Shown here: positions 1-9,049 of the stretch, in pieces | Layout of the letters: each line of letters starts with the position of its first letter | Position numbering within the stretch: position 1 is the stretch's first letter | Assembly (NCBI GenBank): GCA_029251885.1 | Contig: JAQXCL010000051.1 | Span: 1-42,986 of the forward strand | DNA: 42,986 nt | Source: Opitutales bacterium | Lineage (GTDB): Bacteria > Verrucomicrobiota > Verrucomicrobiia > Opitutales > Seribacteraceae | Reading direction: 5' to 3' | Translations under genes and position numbers: made by a program | Notes under the pieces: model-generated | The model's input: only the letters and a program-made list of their open reading frames with translations | Told to the model about the DNA's origin: nothing | The model's database searches: none

Positions 1-1635
1 ATTAAGTGTCATCCAGTAACCATGAAATATCTGGCTAAAGATGGACATGACTACACCTTTAATCTCATAGATACTCCAGGCCATGTAGACTTTGCATATG
101 AAGTTTCAAGAAGTTTGGCCGCTTGTGAGGGTGCCCTGCTTTTGGTCGACGCGTCACAGGGAGTGGAGGCCCAAACTTTGGCAAATGCTCAACTGGCAGA
201 TGCTCAGGGACTCAGTATTATACCGGTTATCAACAAAGTGGACTTACCAAGTGCCGATGTGGATCGAGTTTCTAATCAAATAGAGGAGATTCTTGCCATA
301 CCAGCGGAAGAAATCATCCTTGCCAGTGGAAAGTCTGGGATTGGAGTGGATGATATTCTCGAAGCGGTTGTCCACCGACTTCCTCCTCCAAGATGGACGG
401 ACCATACAAAACCAAGAGCCCTTATTTTTGACAGCGAATACGACGCTTACCGCGGAGTTATTTGCTACCTGAGGGTATTTTCTGGAACATTTTCTGATAA
501 TGCCTCACTTTTGTTGATGAGTGATCAAAGGAAAACCCAAGTTAAAGAATTGGGAACTTTTGTTCCAACTCCATCCCCGAAGCCCACGCTTGGTGAAGGA
601 GAAGTAGGATATGTAGTCACTGCGATCCGTGATGTGGCAGACATAAAGATCGGTGATACCTTAACTCTTGCGGATACGCCATCAGACAAAATGCTTCCTG
701 GATATAAAGAAGTAAGACCTATGGTATTTAGTGGTTTATACCCTTTGGATACTTCGGACTACCAAAAGCTCAAGCGCAGCGTGGGTAAACTCAGGTTGAA
801 CGATGCCTCCTTTAGTTATCAGGCAGAAACCTCAGTCGCTTTAGGGTTTGGCTTTCGTTGCGGTTTTCTTGGTTTACTCCACATGGAAATTATTCAAGAA
901 AGACTAAGAAGGGAATATGAAATCGATCTTATATCGACCTATCCAAGTGTAATATATCGAGTAACCCTAACAACAGGTGAGACTATTGAAGTGGATAATC
1001 CTTTAGAACTGCCGGATCCCTCCGAGATTGGAAAGATTGAAGAACCCACAATAGTTGCCCGTATCCACGCTCCCAATGAATCCATAGGAGATTTGCTTGC
1101 TCTAGTCACAGAAAAAAGAGGAACTTGTACCGACACAGAGACCATTGACGAAACCCGTGTCATGCTCACTTGCCATCTGCCGCTTAACGAAATCTTAGTC
1201 GATTTCAACGATCGATTAAAAAGTGTGACTCATGGGTATGGATCCATGGATTACGACATGGACGAGTATTCTGAATCTGCCTTAGTCCGCATGGAGATAA
1301 TGGTAAATGCTGAACCCGTTGACGCTTTCTCAACGATTGTTCACAGGGACAAGGCTGAATCAAGGGGTAGGGTACTCTGCTCCAAACTTAAGGATATTTT
1401 ACCTAGGCAATTATTTAAAATAGCCCTTCAAGCAGCAATTGGTGGAAAAGTAATTGCCCGAGAAACTATCAGTGCGATGCGCAAAGATGTTACGGCAAAA
1501 TGCTATGGTGGTGATATTTCCAGAAAACGTAAATTATTGGATAAACAAAAAGAGGGAAAAAAGAGGATGAAACAAATCGGTAATGTAAACATTCCCCAGG
1601 AAGCGTTTGTACAAATACTTAAGAGTTCAAATTGA
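1..1635 (+). CDS. lepA: Elongation factor 4 (LepA), 5'-truncated by the window edge
   Basis: LepA/EF4 is a ribosome-associated translational GTPase that acts on stalled or back-translocated ribosomes in the cytoplasm. The frame is open from base 1 and begins Ile-Lys, matching the end of the GITIK switch-I motif. The first ATG at 22 is therefore internal, and about 55 N-terminal residues including the P-loop lie outside the window. Visible from base 1 are G3 DTPGHVDF (residues about 24-31), G4 NKVD (about 78-81) and G5 ASGKSG (about 108-113). The LepA-specific C-terminal region follows, with GGDISRKRKLLDKQKEGKK and NIPQEAFVQILK. Length (544 residues visible) fits a family of about 600. It sits just upstream of lepB, an order also seen in proteobacteria. 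Identification is secure. Confidence 0.97.
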   Translation: MKCHPVTMKYLAKDGHDYTFNLIDTPGHVDFAYEVSRSLAACEGALLLVDASQGVEAQTLANAQLADAQGLSIIPVINKVDLPSADVDRVSNQIEEILAIPAEEIILASGKSGIGVDDILEAVVHRLPPPRWTDHTKPRALIFDSEYDAYRGVICYLRVFSGTFSDNASLLLMSDQRKTQVKELGTFVPTPSPKPTLGEGEVGYVVTAIRDVADIKIGDTLTLADTPSDKMLPGYKEVRPMVFSGLYPLDTSDYQKLKRSVGKLRLNDASFSYQAETSVALGFGFRCGFLGLLHMEIIQERLRREYEIDLISTYPSVIYRVTLTTGETIEVDNPLELPDPSEIGKIEEPTIVARIHAPNESIGDLLALVTEKRGTCTDTETIDETRVMLTCHLPLNEILVDFNDRLKSVTHGYGSMDYDMDEYSESALVRMEIMVNAEPVDAFSTIVHRDKAESRGRVLCSKLKDILPRQLFKIALQAAIGGKVIARETISAMRKDVTAKCYGGDISRKRKLLDKQKEGKKRMKQIGNVNIPQEAFVQILKSSN

Positions 1636-1690
1636 TCCAATTTTCATTTAACATTAAGTGATAGTTTAGAATTTCTCATTTTAATAACAA

Positions 1691-3082
1691 ATGACCGTTA
1701 TGAACGAAGACCGAAGAGCAAACCGCAGAGAAAAAAAGGGGGCCAAAGAACTTTTGCGTATCGGCTTAAAGGTATGGTTTTATCGAAAGGACCGATTACC
1801 TCCAATCGAAGAAAGAGCCTTACAAATTGCCAACCAAGGATTACGCGATGCCATCAAAACCAAGGCTATAAGCTCGAAGGAGCTAGAAAAGAAAGCACGA
1901 ATTTTGGATGATGCACTTCGAAAGTCCGGTGGTTACTACTATCACAAAAAGAATTGGGTTGAAAATGTAGAAATGTTCCTTGTTGCCGCAATTGTTATTT
2001 TAGGAATACGCAGCTTTTTTGTTCAGCCTTTTATTATTCCAACGAATTCGATGTATCCTTCGTTTTATGGAATGACGCCTCATATTTATGAGGATGAAAC
2101 ACCAAACTTTCTTCAACGGGGAGCGGATAAACTTCTACTTGGTGCCTCTCACTACAGAATGGAAGCAGAATCCTCAGGCACCCTTTATTTGGTTCTTCAA
2201 AATGGGTCAAGCCACCGTTATGTTCAGGCAAATTTTCCAAACGGGCGGTTTTTCATTATTCCCACGATGGTACGAGAATATGTCTTTGAAATTGGGGGAA
2301 AAGAGCACTCCATCAAAGTACCAGCAGAGTTTGATATGGATGAATTATTATCAAAGAAATTTGCCGGCATAGAAAATCTTCGAGATCTACCCATGGTAAT
2401 TGCCCAGGATGAATCACTTAGCCGAGGTAGATTGAAACTTTCAGAAAGAAAGTTTGTAAAGGGAGAAATTCCACTAGCTTTTGATGTGTTGCTTGGAGAT
2501 GCCTTGTTTGTTGACCGCATGAGTTACAACTTCATAACTCCCAAAGCTGGAGACCCGATTGTTTTCAGAACAGCCAGCATTGATCGATTTAACTATGAAC
2601 TTGGAACCAAAACTTTTTCTCAGATTGGAGAAGACAAATATTACATTAAACGACTTGTTGGCGAGCCTGGAGATAAGTTGGAAATGCGCGTGCCTGAGTC
2701 TATTTTCACCAATGGAACGGATGTTAGAAAAGGCGTACCTGGGATTTTATTTCGTAATGGTCAGCACATAAATGGATGCAATGCATTTGAACAAAATCGA
2801 AAACAAACCGAGTACTTTGCTGAATCATTCAAAGATGAACTCATTTCTGGTTATCCAGGTTACCGGGCTGATGGTCTTCTATCAAACCGATCCATTTTAA
2901 AAGTACCTCATAAAAATGATTCTGAGAATCCAACTGGATTAAATGGCTACTTTGCGATGGGCGACAATTCTACAGATAGCCTGGATGGAAGAGCCTGGGG
3001 CTTTGTTCCTGAAAATGAATTAGTTGGCCGAGCACTATTTGTTTACTATCCCTTCACTAAACGCTGGGGCTTAAGTGATTAG
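1691..3082 (+). CDS. lepB: Signal peptidase I with a large insertion
   Basis: This is a type I (S26) signal peptidase, which cleaves signal peptides from exported proteins on the outer face of the inner membrane. One membrane segment lies at about residues 93-113. The catalytic serine motif follows (IPTNSMYPSF, Ser120). The general-base lysine is in YYIKRLVGEPGDK (Lys320), and box E is GDNSTDSLDGRAWGFVP (about 424-440). At 463 residues it is longer than E. coli LepB (about 324). The extra length is mainly about 145 residues between Ser120 and the lysine domain. There is also a basic N-terminal extension of about 90 residues before the membrane helix. ATG at 1691 is used; ATG at 1700 is also possible, and neither has a clear Shine-Dalgarno. 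It lies 55 bp downstream of lepA. Confidence 0.93.
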   Translation: MTVMNEDRRANRREKKGAKELLRIGLKVWFYRKDRLPPIEERALQIANQGLRDAIKTKAISSKELEKKARILDDALRKSGGYYYHKKNWVENVEMFLVAAIVILGIRSFFVQPFIIPTNSMYPSFYGMTPHIYEDETPNFLQRGADKLLLGASHYRMEAESSGTLYLVLQNGSSHRYVQANFPNGRFFIIPTMVREYVFEIGGKEHSIKVPAEFDMDELLSKKFAGIENLRDLPMVIAQDESLSRGRLKLSERKFVKGEIPLAFDVLLGDALFVDRMSYNFITPKAGDPIVFRTASIDRFNYELGTKTFSQIGEDKYYIKRLVGEPGDKLEMRVPESIFTNGTDVRKGVPGILFRNGQHINGCNAFEQNRKQTEYFAESFKDELISGYPGYRADGLLSNRSILKVPHKNDSENPTGLNGYFAMGDNSTDSLDGRAWGFVPENELVGRALFVYYPFTKRWGLSD

Positions 3083-3099
3083 TTCGCACAATATACATT

Positions 3100-4662
3100 A
3101 TGTCTAATAGGGATTTATCAATAGTGCCCTCTATTGAGAATTTACCCCAATGGTTGAATAATCGAGCAGCTGGTGTACTGCTGCATCCAAGTTCTCTACC
3201 AGGTGGATATGGTATTGGTTGCCTAGGTCAATCTGCCCGTGATTGGATTGATTTTCTATCGGATGCAGGTTTTTCCTATTGGCAAATGTGCCCGGTGGGA
3301 CCGACGGGGTTTGGAGATTCACCATACCAAGTATTTTCTTCCTCAGCCGGAAATCCATACTTTATAGATTGGGAGCCATTAATCTCACTTGGATACGTAA
3401 CGAATGAAGATTTGCATCCGATTAATCATTTTTCACCTTTCCGAGTGGATTATGGATCTCTATGGGAAACTTTTTTTCCACTCATGCGGGTTGCACACAA
3501 CAATTTCCTTAAAAACACACTTCCACTGGAAAAAAAATACGGCAGCCTAGATGAGTTTAAAAGTTTACATGCCAGCTGGCTTGAACCCTTTGCAAAATTT
3601 CAAACCCTCAAGACCAAGAATAATTTAAAGCCATGGTGGTTGTGGGATGATGAAGATAAAAATGCTACTAAATCTCGAATTCCCGATGCATGGACTGAAG
3701 AGTATGATTTCCATATCTTCATTCAATTCATTTTTCGATCTCAGTGGGAAATTATTCACCATTATGCAAAATCCAAGAAGGTATCACTCATAGGTGACTT
3801 GCCCATTTATGTGGCTCCGGATTCTACAGATACTTGGAACAACCCTGAGCTTTTTCAAATAGGTAAAGATGGAAAGTTTCAAGCTGTTGCCGGCGTACCA
3901 CCTGATTATTTTAATGAATCCGGTCAATTATGGGGAAACCCTTTATATGACTGGGAAAACATGCATACCAATGGCTATGATTGGTGGGTAAATAGAATTC
4001 AGGATCAACTGGATCTTTTCGAAGTTGTAAGAATCGATCACTTTCGAGGGTTTCATGATTATTGGTCCATCCCTGAAGGATCTACAGATGCAAAAAGGGG
4101 CAAATGGGAAACAGGCCCTGGGTCGAAGTTTTGGGAAAAAATGAAAAAATCATTCCCCCTCCTTCCCTTCTTAGCTGAAGACTTAGGTGACATCAACAAA
4201 GGGGTCCGAAACTTAAGGATTTCTTCTGGGTTACCAGGTATGGCAGTACTTCAATTTGCCTTTGATGGAAACCCACAAAACCTTTACCTTCCGCATAATC
4301 TATCAAAAGATCTTGTCCTCTACACCGGCACCCATGATAACGACACCTCTGGCGGATGGTATAACTCGACCGATGAAGATACCCGTTCCTTCTTTCGAAA
4401 TTACCTTAATATCGATGGATCCACCCCTGGTTGGGATATGCTCAGGCATGCCTACCGCAGCGTTTCTCAACTTGTTGTAGTGCTGGCACAAGACTTACTC
4501 TCATTAGGAAGTGAAGCCCGACTCAATACTCCCGGTGAACCTTGCGGAAACTGGCAGTGGAGAATGACGGATGAGCAATTCTCCAACCTCAGAAACCATT
4601 CGTGCGATTACCTCCGAGAGCAAGCTATTCTTGCAGACAGGTTCAGGGAGAAGCTAGGGTAG
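3100..4662 (+). CDS. malQ: 4-alpha-glucanotransferase (GH77, amylomaltase)
   Basis: This cytoplasmic enzyme transfers alpha-1,4-glucan segments between maltodextrins and is used in maltose or glycogen metabolism. The GH77 signatures are all present: GVLLHPSSLPGGYGIG near residues 25-40, PVGPTGFGDSPYQ (65-77) and GDLPIYVAPDSTDTW (232-246). The nucleophile is in RIDHFRGFHDYW (Asp313), the acid/base in LAEDLG (Glu360) and the third carboxylate in THDNDTSGGW (Asp413). Length of 520 residues is normal for the bacterial enzyme. It begins 17 bp after lepB and is followed closely by an ABC exporter. A GH13 debranching-type enzyme at 30023-32347 is a likely pathway partner. Confidence 0.96.
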   Translation: MSNRDLSIVPSIENLPQWLNNRAAGVLLHPSSLPGGYGIGCLGQSARDWIDFLSDAGFSYWQMCPVGPTGFGDSPYQVFSSSAGNPYFIDWEPLISLGYVTNEDLHPINHFSPFRVDYGSLWETFFPLMRVAHNNFLKNTLPLEKKYGSLDEFKSLHASWLEPFAKFQTLKTKNNLKPWWLWDDEDKNATKSRIPDAWTEEYDFHIFIQFIFRSQWEIIHHYAKSKKVSLIGDLPIYVAPDSTDTWNNPELFQIGKDGKFQAVAGVPPDYFNESGQLWGNPLYDWENMHTNGYDWWVNRIQDQLDLFEVVRIDHFRGFHDYWSIPEGSTDAKRGKWETGPGSKFWEKMKKSFPLLPFLAEDLGDINKGVRNLRISSGLPGMAVLQFAFDGNPQNLYLPHNLSKDLVLYTGTHDNDTSGGWYNSTDEDTRSFFRNYLNIDGSTPGWDMLRHAYRSVSQLVVVLAQDLLSLGSEARLNTPGEPCGNWQWRMTDEQFSNLRNHSCDYLREQAILADRFREKLG

Positions 4663-4680
4663 TATTGTAATTTTAAGTTG

Positions 4681-6483
4681 ATGAAAAAAGACATGCAAGC
4701 CAGTTCAGATTATCCCAAGATATCAAGCTTGCTTCCCTATTTTTCACACCTTAAGCCTTACTGGATCCCCTTTACTGGTGCACTAATTTTTGGGGTAATT
4801 TATGGAATTTCAAGTGGTTTTGGACTTCCCTTCATGACTGATCAAATATTCCCCCAAATTTTTCCATCCAATGAAAATGCCATCCGGCTAACAAGTTGGG
4901 AGATTTTCATTTATGTCTGCTGGTTTCCTTTAGTCTTTCTGATTCGTGGGGTGAGCAGCTTTTTTAACTCTTATCTGATTAACTTTTGTGGGCTGAAAGT
5001 GTTGGAAAAAATACGGATTGAAGTATTTGCCAAAATCCAACGCCTCCCCCTTGCCTTTTTTCAACGGCACAAATCTGGAGACTTGCTCAGCCGCGTTACT
5101 GCAGATACCGCTCAACTCCAATCTGCCGTTCTTTCAGTTAGCAATGATTTGATCCGTCAACCCATAACCTTTATTGGTGCGATCACAGCTCTGTCCGTTA
5201 TGGCCTTCCAACGCGAAGGTATGGCATTCGTCCTTCTTTGCTTAGTGGCGATTCCTCTTTGCGTATTTCCTATTCGAAAAATTGGCTCATTGCTGATGAA
5301 AAAAGCCCTCGATCTTCAAGAAAGAGCAGGCGGCTTATCCTCGGTTTTAAATGAAAACCTATCCGGTCCCGCAGAAATTCGCTCACTTAATTTACAAGAT
5401 CGTGAAATTGGGCGCTTTCGTGAGCAATCTGAAAAATTCTTAACTGCTCGAATGAAAGTCGTCAAATACTCTCATCTCCTAACGCCTTTAATCGAAATCA
5501 TCACCGCTACCGGAATCTCCGTAGCTATTTTCCAAGCCGCCCGCACATCTATTCATTTGGATGCGGTAATTCCAGTAATTGTAGCTCTCTACATGTCTTA
5601 CGAGCCCGTTAAAAAACTAGGGTCTATACACAATACGATCAAAGAGGGTTTAGCATCGCTTAAAAGATTACATGATGTGCTCTATGCAGAAGAAACGATA
5701 ACTGAACCGCAGTCCCCCACCCCGCTAAACGAGATCAATGGAAAACTAGAGTTCAATAATGTATCATTCCATTACCCACTACTTGAAGAAGGAAAAATAA
5801 AGCATACAACAGCACTTGATTGCATTAATTTGACGATTGAACCAGGTGAAGTAGTGGCAATCGTTGGACCAAGCGGTGCAGGAAAAACCACTTTAGCCGG
5901 GTTACTCAACCGCCTGCACGACCCAACATCAGGAAGTGTGCTCCTGGATGGCAAGGACCTTCGGGATCTAGCACTTGTGGAACTCAGGGAAGCAATTGCG
6001 TCCGTTCCACAAAAACCTTTTCTTTTTGACGATACTATCGAGGGAAATATTAGACTTGGACAATCTATTCATTCAACAGGCACAGTTGAAGATGCACTTA
6101 AAAATGCAAATGCCTGGGAATTTGTATCCTCCATGGGTATGAAAACTAAACAGAAAATTGGGGAAAAAGGCAGCCGGGTTTCAGGAGGTCAATTACAAAG
6201 ACTGGCTCTAGCTCGGGCTTTTTACCGGAACTCCCCTATCCTGCTTTTGGATGAAGCCACATCCGCACTTGATACAGAAAGTGAAGAAAATATACACCAA
6301 GCAATGAAGAAGCTGACCCAGGGTAAGACCACTATTATGATTGCCCATCGTTTTAGTTCGATTCGCTTGGCAAACCGCATCCTAGTGATGAAAACTGGAA
6401 AGATAATTGCCGACGGTTCACACAAAGAAGTTTACAAAAATTGCCATCTTTATCGCACACTGTTCGATAACCAGACTGAATAA
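4681..6483 (+). CDS. ABC exporter half-transporter, MsbA-like (membrane and ATPase domains fused)
   Basis: This is an ABC-type exporter with an N-terminal six-helix membrane domain (about residues 1-330) and a C-terminal ATPase. The ATPase has Walker A GPSGAGKT (about 396-403), signature VSGGQLQR (about 500-507), Walker B ILLLDEATSALD (about 520-531) and the switch His in IAHR (about 556). It should work as a homodimer in the inner membrane. The architecture matches MsbA-type lipid A or lipid flippases, but the substrate cannot be read from sequence. A TTG directly precedes the ATG at 4681; ATG is taken as the start (600 residues). It is 18 bp downstream of malQ and converges with the next gene. 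Confidence 0.88.
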   Translation: MKKDMQASSDYPKISSLLPYFSHLKPYWIPFTGALIFGVIYGISSGFGLPFMTDQIFPQIFPSNENAIRLTSWEIFIYVCWFPLVFLIRGVSSFFNSYLINFCGLKVLEKIRIEVFAKIQRLPLAFFQRHKSGDLLSRVTADTAQLQSAVLSVSNDLIRQPITFIGAITALSVMAFQREGMAFVLLCLVAIPLCVFPIRKIGSLLMKKALDLQERAGGLSSVLNENLSGPAEIRSLNLQDREIGRFREQSEKFLTARMKVVKYSHLLTPLIEIITATGISVAIFQAARTSIHLDAVIPVIVALYMSYEPVKKLGSIHNTIKEGLASLKRLHDVLYAEETITEPQSPTPLNEINGKLEFNNVSFHYPLLEEGKIKHTTALDCINLTIEPGEVVAIVGPSGAGKTTLAGLLNRLHDPTSGSVLLDGKDLRDLALVELREAIASVPQKPFLFDDTIEGNIRLGQSIHSTGTVEDALKNANAWEFVSSMGMKTKQKIGEKGSRVSGGQLQRLALARAFYRNSPILLLDEATSALDTESEENIHQAMKKLTQGKTTIMIAHRFSSIRLANRILVMKTGKIIADGSHKEVYKNCHLYRTLFDNQTE

Positions 6484-6489
6484 ATTATT

Positions 6490-7029
6490 TTAGCTATTGG
6501 AGCTTTCTTTCTTCTTACTAAAGCACTGGATATAGATCTGTAAACCGTCACTTGGAGGACCTTTTGGAAATGACTCTGTAGGTTTTAATCGCATTGGAAT
6601 AACCGAACGAAAGAAAGTAAGTGAATGGCAACAAAACCAACTGATCAACGGCAACTCTACCCAAAGTCCATGAGATTGATAAAAAAGTAGATAACCTGAA
6701 TGAAGAACAAAAAGCAGGGTCGAAAAAGGCCCACCCGCTAAAATAAAAAAAACTTTGTACTTCGCTAAACCTTGAACAGAAAAAGTTGTTAAGCCCTCTT
6801 GACCATGTCTAAGAGAAAACTCAACAGATAAATTCTTTCCCAACCTGAAAAACTTCCCGCCAAGTCTGCCGACTCGAAGCAAAACCTCATCGGAGGTTAA
6901 AAAACAGGCAACAAGTGAATGGCCAAGTTCGTGAAAAAAAGTTGCCAACGGACGAAATAAGCAAATTCCAACCCAAGCAATCAATACATAGGGAATACCG
7001 CTCAAGCTAAAATAATCAATGGATGACAT
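6490..7029 (-). CDS. M50-type membrane metalloprotease-like protein
   Basis: This is a small (179 residues) hydrophobic protein with HELGH near residues 33-37, the zinc-binding motif of site-2-protease (M50) peptidases. AGGPFSTLLF follows at about 97-106, resembling the second conserved M50 helix. A late PPSDGLQ motif (about 158-164) provides the aspartate expected as third zinc ligand. Several membrane segments are evident, so the active site is probably within the inner membrane. No PDZ domain is visible. It is the only minus-strand gene in its neighbourhood and ends 6 bp from the convergent ABC exporter gene. Protease function is inferred from motifs; the substrate is unknown. Confidence 0.72.
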   Translation of the reverse strand: MSSIDYFSLSGIPYVLIAWVGICLFRPLATFFHELGHSLVACFLTSDEVLLRVGRLGGKFFRLGKNLSVEFSLRHGQEGLTTFSVQGLAKYKVFFILAGGPFSTLLFVLHSGYLLFYQSHGLWVELPLISWFCCHSLTFFRSVIPMRLKPTESFPKGPPSDGLQIYIQCFSKKKESSNS

Positions 7030-7111
7030 GGAAAAGATTTAAAATTAAAAGAAAAAGGATTGATACAGGATGGTGCTTGATGCAAGGTTTCGGATTGTTG
7101 AATGATCATTC

Positions 7112-7567
7112 ATGTTTCGTTTTTTTAAGCAAGTATTCTCAAGTAAAAAACTTGAAGTGCGGGTGCCTCATGCTCGTGGATTACCTCTTACCGACATGAA
7201 TCAATACGGCGAAGAGGCGGAATCCAAGCAATGGATAGGAGTCGACCTAGATGGTACATTAGCTGAAGCTGAAGCATGGAAAGGTTTTGACCATATCGGA
7301 AAGCCAGTTCCCAATATGGTAAAAAGGTTGAAGATTTGGTTGGAACTTGGTTACCGCGTTAAAATTGTTACCGCACGGGCAGAAAACCCTGACTTAGCAA
7401 TACCACCAATATTAGAATGGTTAGAAAAGCATGGTCTTCCACAGTTAGAGGTAACCAATGCCAAAGATATGGATATGATCGAATTATGGGACGATCGATG
7501 CGTTCAAGTTATACCCAATACAGGAAACCCAATCGGGCCTAATCCTGACCCCTACCGGCAACGGTAA
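7112..7567 (+). CDS. HAD-like phosphatase
   Basis: This 151-residue protein carries the haloacid dehalogenase signature GVDLDGTL (about residues 43-50, nucleophile Asp45 and acid Asp47). Motif II-like KIVTARA is at about 84-90, a conserved Lys at about 118, and motif-IV-like ELWDDR at about 124-129. It has no recognisable cap domain, so it is a minimal HAD fold resembling polynucleotide-phosphatase-like or phage-type members. The substrate is unknown. A perfect 14-bp palindrome at 7099-7112 ends on the first base of the start codon, but such palindromes are expected by chance in a window of this size. The gene is followed 29 bp later by a DjlA-like gene. Confidence 0.78.
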   Translation: MFRFFKQVFSSKKLEVRVPHARGLPLTDMNQYGEEAESKQWIGVDLDGTLAEAEAWKGFDHIGKPVPNMVKRLKIWLELGYRVKIVTARAENPDLAIPPILEWLEKHGLPQLEVTNAKDMDMIELWDDRCVQVIPNTGNPIGPNPDPYRQR

Positions 7568-7596
7568 ACTCCCAAGGTTTCAACCTACTAGAAAAC

Positions 7597-8352
7597 TTGA
7601 ATTGGTGGGGCAAAATTGTCGGATCGGGAGTAGGTATGCTCGCTGGTCCTTTATCCGCATTGATTGGAGGTGCTATAGGGCACTTGATTGATCATAGAAG
7701 TAGAGAACCTGCCGAAGAAAAAAGAGCTAAATTAATGTACTACGCTTATTTTTTTTCTTCTGCAGCAAAAGTAGCCAAAGCTAATGGAAGCATCTCAGAA
7801 ATGGAAATTCTGAAAGTTGAAAACTTAATCCAAAAAATGAGCCTTGCACCTAACTTGGATAAATTTGCCAAAGATATATTTCGTAAAAGCAAGGTAAACT
7901 CGAGACATATATCTGAAGACTTTAAGGAGTGTGCCAAGCTCGTTCGTCATGAGCAATCAATTGCTTATTCCTTCATGGGCGGACTTTTTGAAATTGCCAC
8001 ATGTGATGGAGTTCCATCAAGCAAAGCACAAATAAAATGCCTACTATTGGGGGAGAAATATTTCAAAATGCCTCCCGGAACAATTCGCTCGTGGTATGCT
8101 GGAGGATACATCACTACCCCGCCTAGCGAGGCAGGCGACCGACTTAAAGAATGCTTCGATATTTTAGGTGTCTGCCCCACCGCAAAATATGAAGTAATCA
8201 AAAAATATTATCGAAAAAAAATTAGCTCCTTTCACCCAGATCTATTAGAAAGTAAAAATTTACCTGAAGAGTTAATTATTTTGGCAAAAGAACAAGTCAT
8301 ACGAGTAAACTTAGCCTACGAAAAAATAAAAGAAGCTCGTGGATTCAAATAA
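7597..8352 (+). CDS. DjlA-like membrane co-chaperone (TerB-like plus J domain)
   Basis: This is a predicted inner-membrane DnaJ-type co-chaperone of 251 residues. The N-terminus reads MNWWGKIVGSGVG and continues into a glycine-rich membrane segment (about 8-31), strikingly like the DjlA start. A helical middle region (about 45-160) resembles a TerB/DjlA domain. A C-terminal J domain (about 184-250) contains FDILGV and the essential HPD motif (213-215). J domains stimulate DnaK ATPase, so a role in membrane-proximal protein quality control is likely. The start is TTG at 7597, chosen because the N-terminus then matches DjlA. Its 3' end overlaps the convergent ABC ATPase gene by 8 bp. Confidence 0.8.
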   Translation: MNWWGKIVGSGVGMLAGPLSALIGGAIGHLIDHRSREPAEEKRAKLMYYAYFFSSAAKVAKANGSISEMEILKVENLIQKMSLAPNLDKFAKDIFRKSKVNSRHISEDFKECAKLVRHEQSIAYSFMGGLFEIATCDGVPSSKAQIKCLLLGEKYFKMPPGTIRSWYAGGYITTPPSEAGDRLKECFDILGVCPTAKYEVIKKYYRKKISSFHPDLLESKNLPEELIILAKEQVIRVNLAYEKIKEARGFK

Positions 8353-9049
8353 CTATTCTACCATCTTCCATCCAATATTTCTGATGAGACAGGTCGGCAA
8401 GTTTTTCGTTATGAGTTACAAGTATGACCGATAAACCAGTTTGCTTAGCCATACGGTCAAGCAATTCGAATACACCTTCTGAGTTTGAACTGTCCAGATT
8501 CCCAGTTGGCTCATCTGCAAGTAAATATTTTGGTGAATTAGCTAAAGCACGAGCAATTGCCACTCTTTGTTGTTCGCCCCCAGATAATTTATACGCGGGG
8601 CGTTGAGCCTTACTTTCAAGACCAAGTTCAGACAAAAGCTCATTGGCTTTTTGATTAGCACTATCCTCGTCTTTGCCCTGTTTTAAGAGAGGTAGGCGAA
8701 TATTCTCAATTGCACTTAACTCTTTAATCAAAAAATGAAATTGAAAAACAAATCCTATAAAATGATTCCTGGCTTTAGTTCGCTCATCATCTTCTAAATT
8801 TTGAACTTCTGAATTACCCATGAATACCTTTCCTGAATCTGGACGATCTAAAAGCCCCATTAAATAAAGCAGGGTACTTTTACCACAACCAGATGGTCCA
8901 GCAATAGAGGTAATTTCTCCTGGTTTAGCTTCGAGGCTAACTCCATTTAATACTTGTACGGTTCCGTTCGCTTCCGAAAAAGAATGAAACAAATTTTCCA
9001 CCCTCATGGAACCATTAGGCATCACATTATTTTTAAGAAAAAAATCCAT
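8345..9049 (-). CDS. ABC transporter ATPase, LolD/MacB type
   Basis: This 234-residue ATP-binding subunit belongs to the LolD/MacB/DevA family. It has Walker A GPSGCGKST (51-59), Q-loop FQFHFL, signature LSGGEQQR (about 155-162), Walker B LLADEPTGNLD (about 176-186) and switch His213. It should power the FtsX-type permease encoded immediately upstream, whose stop overlaps this start (TAATG). Possible internal starts at Met10 or Met15 would remove a short tail. With the HlyD-like and TolC-like genes upstream it forms a four-gene tripartite exporter module resembling MacAB-TolC or DevBCA-TolC. The cargo is unknown; lipoprotein, lipid, peptide or drug are all possible. Confidence 0.9.
   Translation of the reverse strand: MDFFLKNNVMPNGSMRVENLFHSFSEANGTVQVLNGVSLEAKPGEITSIAGPSGCGKSTLLYLMGLLDRPDSGKVFMGNSEVQNLEDDERTKARNHFIGFVFQFHFLIKELSAIENIRLPLLKQGKDEDSANQKANELLSELGLESKAQRPAYKLSGGEQQRVAIARALANSPKYLLADEPTGNLDSSNSEGVFELLDRMAKQTGLSVILVTHNEKLADLSHQKYWMEDGRIVI

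Noticed and set aside
7099-7112. Perfect 14-bp palindrome TGAATGATCATTCA ending on the start codon of the HAD-like gene
   Set aside because: Two or three perfect 14-bp palindromes are expected by chance in 43 kb. Only its position is suggestive, so it is not called an operator.
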